Of a stretch of DNA of 19,522 nucleotides, positions 7,805 to 17,907 are shown in pieces. Within the stretch, counting starts at the first letter, position 1, and every line of letters begins with the position of its first letter. Source of the stretch: Paraglomus occultum (lineage: Eukaryota > Glomeromycota > Glomeromycetes > Paraglomerales > Paraglomeraceae). The notes below the pieces were generated by a model. It saw only the letters and a list, made by a program, of their open reading frames with translations. It did not search any database and had not been told where the DNA came from. The stretch covers positions 1 to 19,522 of the forward strand of contig CAJVPJ010000660.1 in assembly GCA_910592205.1 (NCBI GenBank), written 5' to 3'. The position numbers and the translations under genes were made by a program.

Positions 7805-8503
7805 GGCAATTACTAGAGATTGCCGTCGAGTTTTATCCTTCATTTACATTATCTAAAAAAGTTTACCTGATAATACCCCTTGGTGGTATTTGCATGATAA
7901 ATGAAAATAAACGCAAATTACGTTTGTAAGTTTATATGATATCTGTAGTTTATACAAAAAACGAGATAGGAATACTCTCTATTTCATTAATGATTATTTT
8001 AGACAGCGGGGTGGAAGAAGGATTGTGTGCACATTTAACGGATCAAGAGAGGTGTTTACGCAGAGTATTGCTAATCACTCGATCCCAGTTGGCAGTTGAC
8101 CTTGCGATTGATCGTTGAACTCGAGCACGCCTACGATAGTCAAAGTTTATTCACTCGGCAAGATAACATTCGCAATTATTAGACGAGTCAAAGTGTAGTT
8201 AAACGCATCAACTTGCGTAGCGACAGAAGGGACAAACCAATTCTGATGCCCTAAAATTTAATGTCTATTAACCGCTTTACTTTCCCAAATCCAGTTCAAG
8301 GTTATATGCTGTACAATACATTGATTATTTCGACATTGGTTATACAGTCCTTTATTTCGTAAGTTCTATATCAAATTACAGGTGATTTTGTACAAGTACA
8401 ATAAATGACTGATTAATGATGAAATTGTTTAAATACACCGACCAAAATGACCCTTCTTTCATATGATTATTAAATAGTACAATTATTAAGGAAAGCAGCG
8501 AAA
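7805..8503. other. Convergent intergenic region: P0 3' UTR and 3' end of the coiled-coil gene
   Basis: P0 (plus) and the coiled-coil gene (minus) converge here. A short hairpin with arms AATACC/GGTATT (7872-7877, 7885-7890) and an AATAAA at 7906-7911 belong to the P0 3' UTR. On the minus strand an AATAAA (TTTATT at 8351-8356) lies about 150 bp after the coiled-coil stop. A 60-codon plus frame at 7936-8118 lacks motifs. No tRNA is visible. Confidence 0.5.
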
Positions 8504-11500
8504 TTAATTCATGCTGATTTGCATGACCAACTCCATGTTCTTCGCCATTAACTACAAAAACACCGAGAAAAAGATTAAATTGGTAAATCGGGAGAAATTC
8601 ACGCAAGTTAATTTAATTCGCAAAAATTGACCAACATTTACCTGTTGCATGTCGTCTTCCTGAGACTTTAGTTTTTTCTCCAAATCCTTCTTTGTCTTTA
8701 GTATTTGATCCTTTTCATTAACAGCATCCAAATAACTCATTTGCACCTGAGACAGTGCCTCATTCAATTTCAGACATTCGTTTTTAGATTCTTTCAATTC
8801 CTTCTCAAACGAAGTTATCTGAGCCTGTAGCCTTAAAAGCTTGACATCTGCACTATCTCGAGCATCGTGACCAGTCGCAGACAGGTCACGTTCTCGCTTC
8901 TCGTACGATTGCAATGTATTTTTCAATTCAGCCATCTGTTCCGAGTACCTTTGTTGCAAACTCTCTGTAAGCTCCTTATGGGTTTGGATAAGTCTTTCCT
9001 TCTCAAGGGCACACTCCTTTTGTGTTGTATCAAGTCGCTCGCGAAGGGTAGACACGGTCTTCTCGGTCTGACTAATTGATTGTTCAAAGGCTTGCATAAT
9101 CGCATGCTGTGAGGTCTCGGATTCAGACAAACTCTTCTTGAGCGCAGCATTTTCGGAGTTAAGCATATCCTGGACTGCCTTTAACTTTTCAACTTGTTTC
9201 TCGAGAGACATGATCGTCTGTGTGGCTGTCGACAATCGGACATTGACATCTTCTCTTGTATGGGGAGATCTTGGTGGGCTTCGGAAGCCTTCTTTCTCAA
9301 TGAGTTTTTGCTTGAGTTCGGTAATTTGATTATGGAGTTCCTCTATTTCATTTTGAGAATTGTTAAGCCGATTTTGCATCTCGCGTACTTGGCTATCGGC
9401 GTTACGCATAGCCGTGCTTGCATCAGCTTCGGCTGCTCGAAGTTTCGAGTTGAATCGAGTCTGAGATGCTTCGAGGCCTTCGATCTTGGCTTGTAACTGC
9501 TTCTTGAGGGTATCCAGTTGTCGAATCTCTGCATCTTTCTTGTCCATTTCCGTTTCTAGATGACTAATTTGCAAATCCTTTTCACCGCGACCTCGTTTCA
9601 TCTCATTAATTTCTTGCTCCAATAGCCTTTTTTGTTTATCTGATTCACGCCATTGTGCGCTTTGTTCCTTTAGGCGATCATATTCCCTCGTCTTATCAGT
9701 CAAGCGAGATTCAAGCTTCTTCATATCCTCCTCTATTTTTTTCTTTTCTCCTTCCAATTCGCGGATCCTATTATCAACCGACACTTTTTCTCTCCCGACT
9801 TCGATCAATTTCTGCTTCATGGCTTCCTTATCCGTTCGTGCAGCTTCCAATAAACTGAGCTTTTCGGAAAGGATCCTATCTTTTTCCTTTAATGAAAGAG
9901 CCATTTCATTTTCCTTTTCTGTCCATTGTTCTCTGTCCGCTGCCATATCTTTCATAATTGTTTGCATCCCGTTCTGATGCTCCTCGAGCATCTTGGATAA
10001 GATATCCTTTTGTTTCTCAGCTGCTTGGAATTTCGCGGTTGCCTGTTCAATTTCCCTGGCTTTTTCTGATAAGCTTGATTTGAGCTGTTCAATTTCGCTA
10101 TTTGAGCCATTCTCTAATTCAATGACTCGAGCTTGCAATTTGTCTCTTTGCTGTTCAGCTTCCGAAAATTTATTCTTGAGCAACTGGTATGAATGTTCCC
10201 ATTCGTCCTTCATTGCAGCAATGACGCCGGCAAACTTATTGCGAGTAGCTTCAACCTCCTTGATATCTGCTCTGAGAGCGAGATTTTCTTCTTGGCGTTG
10301 GCTGAGATCGTTTTTCAATGTTTCAATTTCTGCATCCTTCATCTTTTTATCTTGTTCCAATATATCCTTAGTAGAACCGAGTTCCTCGACTTGGCTACGC
10401 AGCGATGCGACTTCGGCTGTAAGATCTTGGCTCTTCTTTATGGATTGATAGTAATTGGAGTTGAGTTCCTGGTATGAGCTCTCGGCTGCTTCTAGACGCT
10501 TTGCAGCTGCCTCCAATGCTTCAACAGAAACAGCATTTTCAGCAATAGTTTTACCCAATTCCTCATTTTGCCGTCTTAGTGTCATTATTGCATTATCGTG
10601 CTCAAACGTTAATTTTGCCCGTGCCGCTTCATACTCGTTCTCTAATTTCTCTCTAAGATTATTAAGATCCTTTTGATGAGCAACATCAAGTTCAGATCGG
10701 AGAATGTCCATTGACCTTTCATGCTCTCTTTTTGTCCTTTCTATCTCGTCCTTTATACGGTCCAGTTGTCTTTCGAGATTCTCTATAGTACTCTTTTTGT
10801 CGGCTACGTCGATTTGAAGATCCTCACATTTTTCTTGAGCGTGACGAAGCTTACGCTCGTTCTGAACCTGTTGGGATTGTAACTCGGAAAGTGCACTGTT
10901 AGAGTTATTGAGTTCAATCTGAAGGGATTCGAGCATACTTTCTGTATCTGCTTTCTCGCTAAGCTGGGATTTTAGTTCTGATATGCTCTTACCCATTTCC
11001 TCTTTTATCTTTACCAGAACATCCTCAGCATTCTCTTTGAATGCGTTGAGATTTCCGACTTCCTGTCGTAGCCTATGATTCTCGGTTTCAAGAGCGTCTT
11101 TTTCGTTTGAGACAAGGGTAAACGATTCCAGTTGGCTTTTGAATTCGTTTAATAAATTCTCAGTCTCTCGTTTGTATTTTGACCATGATACTTCGGTCTC
11201 TTCTTTTTGTTGAATGGCATTCATTAGGCGATCTTCGAGGGCACGTCGTTCCTGTTCGAACTTGCGTTTTAGGTCTTCTATAGACGATTGATTATCCAAT
11301 TGGGCACGCAACGCTTGTTGATCTTCGGAGAGACGCTGTTTTAATGTTTCGTTTTCCTGCCCTACTAGCTCATTTAAACTCGTTAATCGTTCTAATTCAG
11401 ATTTTATTCTACTCAACTCTTCGTCATGGGCTCTGAGCAGCTCATCCTTTTCGGCTCTGTGTCGTCGAGCTGTCTCCATCATTATTCGCTCTTCTTGTTC

Positions 11501-12478
11501 TTTAAATTTTTCTGAAAGCTCTTTTTTCATCTGCTCCATTTCATCTCTATGATCATTTATTGTCCTTTCCAGAGTATTCATTGATTCATTTTCAGTTCTC
11601 TCAAGTTCATCTCGATACTCTCGTAATGTCCTTTCCATTTCTGCGCTATGCTCATTTTCAATTCGTTCAAGTTCTTCTCCGTGTTCTTTCTTCAATGCCT
11701 GTACATACTTTCTGTGTTCACGTTCTAATCGTTCTATTTCCGCACTTCGTTCGTCACCAGACAAATCATCGTTGTCGCTGTTCCGGCGACCACGATGAGC
11801 AGATAATTGAAATGTTGGTGACTGTATGAAATCATTCTTGCTTGTTTCATAAGAAGGAGCTCGAGAATGAGCGGAACGGACGGAGTACATGGAATTAATG
11901 GCGGAGGTATTTCTTGAAAGCCTCTCGGAGTCGAATACAGTGTCAGAAGGTGAAATAGGTGGGAAATCTTTTACAGTGGATTTGTCTGAGCTTCTGGGGG
12001 TCTCGTTCGAGTCTGAATAGTAGTCAGAATGACCGTTTGACAAACGATCGGTTTTCTTTATGTCTGCCTCTGTGCTGTATTTAATCTTAAAACTGTCGAG
12101 AATAGGTGACGTTTTTTCTTCTTTTTTCGAGGAAAACTTGTTCGATTCCAATACCAAGTCTGAGCTTGGCTTTTTGTTATCTTCTCTTCCCTTACCAGCA
12201 TTCTCCAATTCTGACTGTAAAGCAGATATTCGAGACGTTAACAAGGCAAGGGCGGCAGCATGTGAGCTAGGTGTAGTAGGGGAAGTTGGTACTTTTAAGG
12301 AAGGGTCAGGCGATAATGTTAGAGTTGGTTTTGATTTATTGTGTTCGTTTGTAGTTTCTACTTCAGATAAAATGTCCACAGCCGAGTCAACATGGGACAT
12401 TATTACTTTGTTTGGTTTTATGATGAGATTGTCGGCGTCGGTATGTTTTGCGTATCCGTTCAAAGTGATTGAAGCCAT
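8504..12478 (-). CDS. Large coiled-coil protein (about 1294 residues), cytoskeletal or tether-like, family not identified
   Basis: The main exon is 12478-8642 and a last exon is 8551-8504. They are joined across a 90 bp intron (CAG|GTAAAT...TTTTTGTAG), which replaces an unlikely read-through tail with LMAKNMELVMQISMN and a stop. Residues 1-240 are Ser/Pro/Thr-rich and probably disordered, with proline-directed sites (SPTTP, ISPSD, QSPTF) and a short helix, ALALLTSRISALQSELE. Residues 243-330 are eight 11-residue repeats. From about 331 to the end the protein is almost continuous heptad coiled coil, broken near residue 1065 by RSPPRSPH. Such proteins usually act as parallel dimeric rods (golgins, spindle-pole or myosin-tail-like proteins); no motor, GRIP or membrane segment is visible. 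A TATATATAG just before the ATG may be a 5' UTR splice acceptor. Confidence 0.85.
11489..11752 (-). repeat. Eight tandem 33 bp units encoding 11-residue (hendecad) repeats
   Basis: Residues 243-330 of the coiled-coil protein divide without gaps into eight 11-mers: ERSAEIERLER, EHRKYVQALKK, EHGEELERIEN, EHSAEMERTLR, EYRDELERTEN, ESMNTLERTIN, DHRDEMEQMKK, ELSEKFKEQEE. The middle units share E-[HY]-x3-[LM]-E-R-x-x-x. The DNA has diverged but keeps the 33 bp period. Confidence 0.8.
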
Positions 12479-13497
12479 ACGAACAAGCTATATATAAATT
12501 AATGAAAGTGAATAATTTGTGTATGGAATTGAGCCAGACGTATGGCTCGCACTTCTATGCGTGATAGACGAGTTGCGTGGGCTATAGAGAATGTAGCCAA
12601 GGAGTGATACTGTATATGTCTGTTCGATGGGTTGAACGAATGCATTAATACATATACAGTCATATGATACGATTGGACATTTCATTGTTAATAATATTAA
12701 ATACAGAACTACCAAATTTGACGTTTAATGTATACCTGTGATAGAGATATGTTGCACTATGTTACTGACTATGTCACTCTAATACCTTAAGGATTTCCAT
12801 TCTCCAAAATTGGACAGATAACCGAACATTTGCTCACATTCTAACAAATCGGCTTCTTTGTGATTCTGATGGACGGTACATCGATTATTGTACACCGAAA
12901 TAGATAAAGTGTGTGTATTGAGTTAATTAATGAGCTTATTTACCCTTTTTCTGATATTAATATTTGATATGGATTAATTCTCAATGGTTATTTAGAATTT
13001 TATCATGGCTATTCGTGTATGGAAGGACAGACGGTAAATTCGGATTAAAATCACCAAAGCTTTGGCTCTACTTTTTTTTTTAAAAAAAAACTGTCAGATC
13101 TTCCGACACTACCCTTTTCTTTATTAGCTTCAAACATCGAGTGCTTGGGGTGAAACAACAGACTTTCATCCTACTCAACTACCTCGTAAACATGAGGGTC
13201 GAACAAATTTTGCATCGCACAAGATATTCGATAGTGAGTAATCATCTACTTGTCTTCCAGAACAAATATCTAGAGTCGTATTCTTCATCACCTAATTAGC
13301 ATACGCCGCTCAATTAAAAATAGAACCATCACCTATTATTAGAAAACTTGCATATTATATAGTCTGCTTTAGTAAGTGATAGCCTTTGGCATGCAAATTA
13401 TCCCGTTATATGTAAAACTGTCAAAGACTAGTGTCTTATGAAAGCGTTAACAGAATTTTTTCGTATAGAATGTTATCGAGCAAGCTACACATAGTGA
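12479..13497. other. Intergenic region upstream of the coiled-coil gene
   Basis: Presumed promoter side of the minus-strand coiled-coil gene. It holds a perfect 11 bp inverted repeat (12609-12619 and 12650-12660) and a T-run/A-run block at about 13071-13090. The minus frame at 12715-12488 has no motif. I see no RNA gene. Confidence 0.4.
12609..12660. repeat. Perfect 11 bp inverted repeat with 30-base spacer
   Basis: ACTGTATATGT (12609-12619) and ACATATACAGT (12650-12660) are exact inverted copies. It lies about 130-180 bp upstream of the minus-strand coiled-coil gene start, so it could be a dimeric transcription-factor site, a cruciform, or the ends of a very small element. Confidence 0.55.
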
Positions 13498-13542
13498 CAT
13501 GCTCCGAGCACGCCCAGTCTTGTGAAATTTATAAAACGAAGC

Positions 13543-13989
13543 ATGTATCTTCCAATTAAGGAAAAAGGCGATCCCGTTCATTCAAATGGAGTTTTATACA
13601 ATTTTGGGTTTCTCTTACGAGTTAATTTTGTAACATCAAACGCAGAATTTGGGTCAAGCCCTGTTTTGCGAGAACAATTAGTAATGGTGATCGTCGCTTA
13701 TCGTTGCACGGCGATTCTCAGACTCAACCAGAGAGAGTGCGAGTTCTCACAAACAATGCGTCAAACCGATCTCGATAAATTCGCATTTTCAGTACCATGT
13801 CACTCTTTATTCAATAACCGCCTACTACTAGCTCGCCTGATTCCAAAACCACGATCCCAAGTTACCAGCCAATTAATAATAAAACCAATACGTGATACCC
13901 CTTTTGCAAATCAATTCCGTAATTTAGCCGAGAATAGAACTTATGAAACTTATACACATCGAAGTATTACTAGTTGGGGCATACCGTAA
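13543..13989 (+). CDS. Orphan hypothetical protein (148 residues)
   Basis: The frame is open from 13498 to the stop at 13987-13989, with an ATG at 13543 (MYLPIKEKGDPVHSNGVLYN). Such a length is uncommon in DNA this AT-rich. The product is neutral to basic with no transmembrane segment, signal peptide or motif that I recognise. It lies alone between two minus-strand genes and has no visible TATA or poly(A) context that settles the matter. It may be a lineage-specific gene, a relic exon, or chance. Confidence 0.3.
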   Translation: MYLPIKEKGDPVHSNGVLYNFGFLLRVNFVTSNAEFGSSPVLREQLVMVIVAYRCTAILRLNQRECEFSQTMRQTDLDKFAFSVPCHSLFNNRLLLARLIPKPRSQVTSQLIIKPIRDTPFANQFRNLAENRTYETYTHRSITSWGIP

Positions 13990-14766
13990 CAAAGCCAGCA
14001 GGGGCTAATAACTAAAGTGTATCACATTAGCTTTCGATTCCAAGACTGTAACCGCGTTATTTAACGTCACGTTTATTATACCGCTTTTATTAATAGTTAC
14101 AAGACGAGTATGATGTTTTAATAGAAAGCGAAAATAGAAAAACGGATTAGTCAGCTCTTATTAATAGAAATGAATAACGGGGGGTAAGGCTGCCTGTGGC
14201 CGGAAAGAAGAGAACGTACACCGAAATGGTCAGTAATAAATCTGTTATTTACATTACAATAAAAATGCTTGTCATTAATATTTATTCAAAGCCATCAAGT
14301 GAGTTAAATCGTCTGCCCATAATAATAAATCTAGATAAAATATACGAATGTATCTTACAAATGTCAAGACTCGATGAAAATCCGAATTATGGTGAGTAAT
14401 GTAATAACAAACACAATAACGAACGACATGATCTATTGTCAATATAAATACAGACCGACCGGTCTCAAATGAGTCATTAAATATTCTACATGTAATCCCA
14501 ATTCGAAAAACTAGTGAATAGATATAAACATAGATATATATATTATAATAATGTATAAAATGAATAACATTGTCTATCACACTACCATTAACTGAATAAA
14601 TATTGCCCGCAAACAAAAATTTCCATTTAAAATAATTTTAATACGAACTTTGTCTTTACAATTCAATAAGATAATCTTGGTCAAAGCACGTTTATATGTA
14701 ATATAACCGTTAAAATGACCAAAATATCAAGACATAAGACGTATCCAGTGCGGTAACAGCATTCCA
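13990..14766. other. AT-rich intergenic region downstream of the repeat-protein gene
   Basis: A 67-codon plus frame (14196-14399) contains GKKRTYTEM followed by GTCAGT, and ends near ATG|GTGAGT. Both look like splice donors, but there is no acceptor or domain to build a gene from. The minus frame 14616-14275 is Ile/Tyr-rich AT-derived sequence. I see nothing firm. Confidence 0.35.
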
Positions 14767-16229
14767 TTAGAATGCATCTGACTATTTAAGTCAATGTTAA
14801 AAAGAGCAGAAAATTAGAATTCTATTACTCAAAAATAATAAACAAAGCAATCAAACGACTGAATGTCTCACCTCAACTGTACATGGTCTGACAATTTTCG
14901 ATTTCCTTACTTTACTCAATCTGTCCTTATATTTTTGCGGTAGTTTGCTTTTCACTCTCTCCATACCTCTCTTGGAAAATCTTATTGCTGTCAACAACCG
15001 GAATGACTGATTAGGATCGATCTCAGCGTAAATTTTCTTATTCTCTTCAGTCCTCGCCGATGCTTGCGAAAAAGCGCAAGCATTTTCAGAATCGTTTTCG
15101 TAGTGTATTATAGAGCCATCGGCGTCTTCTTGTTTAATGAGTAGACGTTCGCCAAGTGAATGACTCGCAAATTGTGGCAGACTATTCTCAGACATTGCAT
15201 TTCCTAATTCTGGTAGACGCTGTGCACAATCCTCAGAACTCGGCACAGTTTGGCGTGTATCTATAGCCGTTGCCCCGGCACTGGAAGAAGAATTTTGGCT
15301 TGTATTTCTAATCATTGTTACAATATGTGAAGATGCATTTTGACCAGCGTTCGTTATCATCGGCTCAGTGCTGGAAGATGCATTTTGACTTGTGCTTCTT
15401 AGAATAATTTCAGCATTCGAGTATGTATGCTGACCACTGTTTGTTGTCATCGCCACAATCGTTGAAGATATGGTTTGATCTGTATTTCCTATTATCATTT
15501 CAGCCCTGTTGAGATTATTCAATGGTTGATCATATGTCGTCGCCTGCATCAGTTGATTAGGATATGGTCCGGTTACAGTTCCCGTCTGCAATAGTCCGTA
15601 TGTGGAATCACTGTCCGATTGAAAAGAGAACTGCTCAAGGACATTAGGTGATCCCTGTCGTTTCCTACCTATGCTATTCCTTCGTAACTTTGCTAGAGAC
15701 CTGTATTTTTGTTGCTTGAACAACTCGTTCAAAATAGTCTGCATCGTAGGAGACAGTTCTTCATGTCTTACTACTTGGGAACACGTTAGATTTCTTGTTA
15801 ATTCCATATCACTTCTGTGTCCGTTGCCCGCAAATGCTGCTGCGGACGTTCCAGCTCCATCAGACAACGGCGTTTCGTAGCGAGATTGTGAAACTGAGTC
15901 AGAGTGCGATTGAAAAAAACTGTCTTGATCTCGTAAGCGAGGTCCGGTATAGTAGGAAAGTCTAGGTTTGTCATTGCTTCTCGAAGTCGTTTGAAGGATT
16001 GGCAACGCATTAGTTAGGGGAGTGCGAAAACGTGCAGTCATTGGCCTTCTAAAGGAAAGTGTAGAATTGAGTTCTGAAAAAAGCCAAATCGTTTTAATTA
16101 GAATCAGCGATCGTGACGGTATTTGGAAAAAAAAGACCCTTATTATTATACTCGTTTCACCAGTTAATATCAATTTATTTTTCAATAGTGCATAAGCTTA
16201 CCATCTTGTTGACTCGGCTTTTGTTTCAT
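14767..16229 (-). CDS. Ser/Asn-rich basic protein with a 15-residue repeat, function unknown
   Basis: My model has three exons, 16229-16202, 16073-14872 and 14781-14767, giving 414 residues. Exon 1 is only 28 bases (MKQKPSQQD) and joins exon 2 (ELNSTLSFRRPMTARF) across a 128 bp intron, GATG|GTAAGC...TTTTTTCAG|AACTC. This replaces a hydrophobic unspliced start that is really intron. The last exon adds SDAF and a stop after a 90 bp intron (GAG|GTGAGA...AAATAG); it is the least certain part. The middle holds a 15-residue repeat. Basic patches (RRNSIGRKRQ; KRGMERVKSKLPQKYKDRL near the end) suggest nuclear targeting or nucleic-acid binding. No enzyme domain is visible. A TATA-like box lies about 110 bp upstream. 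Confidence 0.65.
15236..15506 (-). repeat. About six degenerate 45 bp tandem units encoding a 15-residue repeat
   Basis: In the Ser/Asn-rich protein, units such as MITNAGQNASSHIVT, MIRNTSQNSSSSAGA, ILRSTSQNASSSTEP and MTTNSGQHTYSNAEI follow one another. They share [MI]-[IL]-x-[NS]-[ATS]-[GS]-Q-N-[AS]-S-S. The DNA string GAAGATGCATTTTGAC recurs exactly 45 bp apart near 15332 and 15377, confirming the period. Confidence 0.7.
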
Positions 16230-16337
16230 ACTGCGTGGAAAGGGAGCAATGGGTACATGAAGATGCTGCAACAGAACGCCACATAATTTTTAGGGTGTTT
16301 GTGTCATCGACGCCACAACGTTTATGGATTAGATCGC

Positions 16338-16346
16338 CTTATATAG
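16338..16346 (-). promoter_or_regulatory. TATA-like box for the Ser/Asn-rich protein gene
   Basis: On the minus strand the sequence reads CCTATATAAGG, about 110 bp upstream of the proposed ATG at 16229. That would place the transcript start near 16310 and give a 5' UTR of about 80 bases. Confidence 0.4.
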
Positions 16347-17342
16347 GGAACAAACCTGATCATTCAGAATAATATAAATATGTTTTCAACATACACCCGC
16401 CTTCTCATATATAATCGAAACTAACCCACTTTTTTCACAACTTACAGCATACACGATAGTACCTAATATATTTTGCAATATACCCGATAGCATATACTCT
16501 GGCTATATGCCTCTACAAATGACGATATAATCGCAATCGACCCGTCAAACTCGCGATAAGGGCCAACAAGTCAGCATAACCTAACTCAGCTATTTTATTG
16601 TAACAGAAATCAGCCAAGATCACTAACCCGATATATAAAAATGCTATTGTATTTAAAAATCCAGAAGCTTTAAAACATCATACAGAGTAGTCCCCCATAG
16701 TAAATCACCACTTTATATTATATGTAGCCTGACAATTAAAACCCACTGTCGTCAACCTGATATGCAATATATCACATGACAGAAATCTGACACGTGTCGT
16801 GTCGACACCGTCTAAGCTAAGTGGAAATAACGATAACATATGTTATTAAAGTAAAGAGGTATTCCCCAGTACTATGGTGCACAGCTCTATACTATTAGTT
16901 TATGTTACATAACAGAATGTTCGCTTGGTCCGGTTTGTTGCGTTCTACCCCCAACAAACTGTTATAATGCAATTCTGGACACTCAAGCCTTTATTATTGG
17001 TGAGATAAGTGCGATCACGAAGCGCGACCCTTCGTCCCGTCTATAATAACTTGCAAAGTATGTTTATTATTAAAAAAGGTAAAGGCTTTCTTATAGGCAT
17101 CTCCACATCGTGATAGCAAAGTATATTGAAATTCCATACTCGACTGCTCAATGCACACATTTCTCCTGTATCTACACAAACGGTGATCTTTCTTACAGAC
17201 TTGGAGATTTTGTTCGATTGCAGCAACAAGACAGTAGATAACAACGAAGTGCGATCAATATGACGGTAATGGATAGAATATTCAATTTTATAACGTAACA
17301 AGATTCACAATATATTCATATACATTATTTTCTTATACGCAA
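16347..17342. other. Intergenic region
   Basis: AT-rich with scattered C-rich words. An 86-codon minus frame (17301-17041) lacks an ATG near its start and any motif. No tRNA or rRNA is visible. Confidence 0.4.
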
Positions 17343-17504
17343 TTACGTCAATTGCTTTTCTATTTCTCTTCTTAGTTTTTTATTTTCTTCCCTCTCGTTT
17401 TGGTAATTTTCATCAGTCTCTCGTAAAAGCTCTGACTTTCTTTCTAACTCTGTTGATTTATCTTCAACTTCTTTATTTAAAGGGATAATATGGTTTGTAA
17501 AATA
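17343..17504 (-). pseudogene. C-terminal coiled-coil gene fragment
   Basis: The minus frame is open from 17504 to a TAA at 17345-17343 (53 residues) and reads YFTNHIIPLNKEVEDKS, then a dense Lys/Glu coil ending LRREIEKQLT. There is no ATG, and the frame is cut by a TGA upstream. It looks like the last exon of a lost or unassembled gene. In style it resembles the coiled-coil pieces at the left edge of the window. The function is unknown. Confidence 0.4.
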
Positions 17505-17538
17505 TCAATTCGCACAAACTCCCACCACATTCAAGTGA

Positions 17539-17835
17539 CAATCAGCACGGCAAGTTTTTCCCAATAATTCGGACCAATCAGACCCTAAATATTTTCGAGG
17601 CTTTCAGCCAGGAGATTTGATAAAATGGCAAGGAAAAAAAGTTCTGAGAAAGCATTTCGCAATTGATCCTGATTTAGCTTCTCAAACTAAGACTTATTTG
17701 GATTTGTTAGAATTAAACGAGTTTTTAGAAATTCTTTGTTCTAATCTTGCGGCTTACCTAGAAATGCCAGGAGCCAACAAATCCCAACATTTACAAATTT
17801 ACCAGAACGCCATTAAAAAGGGAACTGTGTTCTAA
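17539..17835 (+). pseudogene. Exon-like open frame of unknown family
   Basis: The frame is open from 17539 to a TAA at 17833-17835 (98 residues) and has no start ATG near its 5' end. It reads through YFRGFQPGDLIKWQGKKVL and later LDLLELNEFLEILCSNLAAY. The mix of conserved-looking aromatic, Gly and Leu-rich helical segments suggests real coding origin. I do not recognise the domain. It diverges from the coiled-coil fragment 35 bp to its left and precedes a helicase relic, so it may be part of a decayed mobile element. Confidence 0.4.
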
Positions 17836-17907
17836 CAACTTGATCTTCTTCAATACTTTCAATGTGACACTATGACTTCTATCTGACATGTGACCGATTC
17901 ATTTTTA

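Noticed and set aside
7936-8118. 60-codon plus-strand frame after P0
   Set aside because: Sits in the 3' flank of P0 past the poly(A) signal and has no recognisable features.
8000-8130. Possible tRNA-like block between P0 and the coiled-coil gene
   Set aside because: No A/B box pair, cloverleaf stems or TTCGA-type loop could be found.
8552-8641. Read-through C-terminus of the coiled-coil protein
   Set aside because: The aromatic, non-coil tail begins exactly at a CAG|GTAAAT donor, and a T-rich acceptor lies 90 bp further; the spliced tail continues the helical character.
9138-11829. Many 60-150 codon plus-strand frames opposite the coiled-coil gene
   Set aside because: They are antisense shadows of a 1279-codon continuous coding exon; their Ser/Phe/Leu-rich composition follows from the opposite-strand Glu/Lys codons.
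16074-16185. N-terminal extension starting at 16185 (minus) for the Ser/Asn-rich protein
   Set aside because: The extra hydrophobic residues come from a T-rich sequence with a clear GTAAGC donor and TTTTTTCAG acceptor; splicing gives a better, continuous start.
17041-17301. 86-codon minus-strand frame
   Set aside because: No ATG near its start, no motif, and composition like the AT-rich surroundings.
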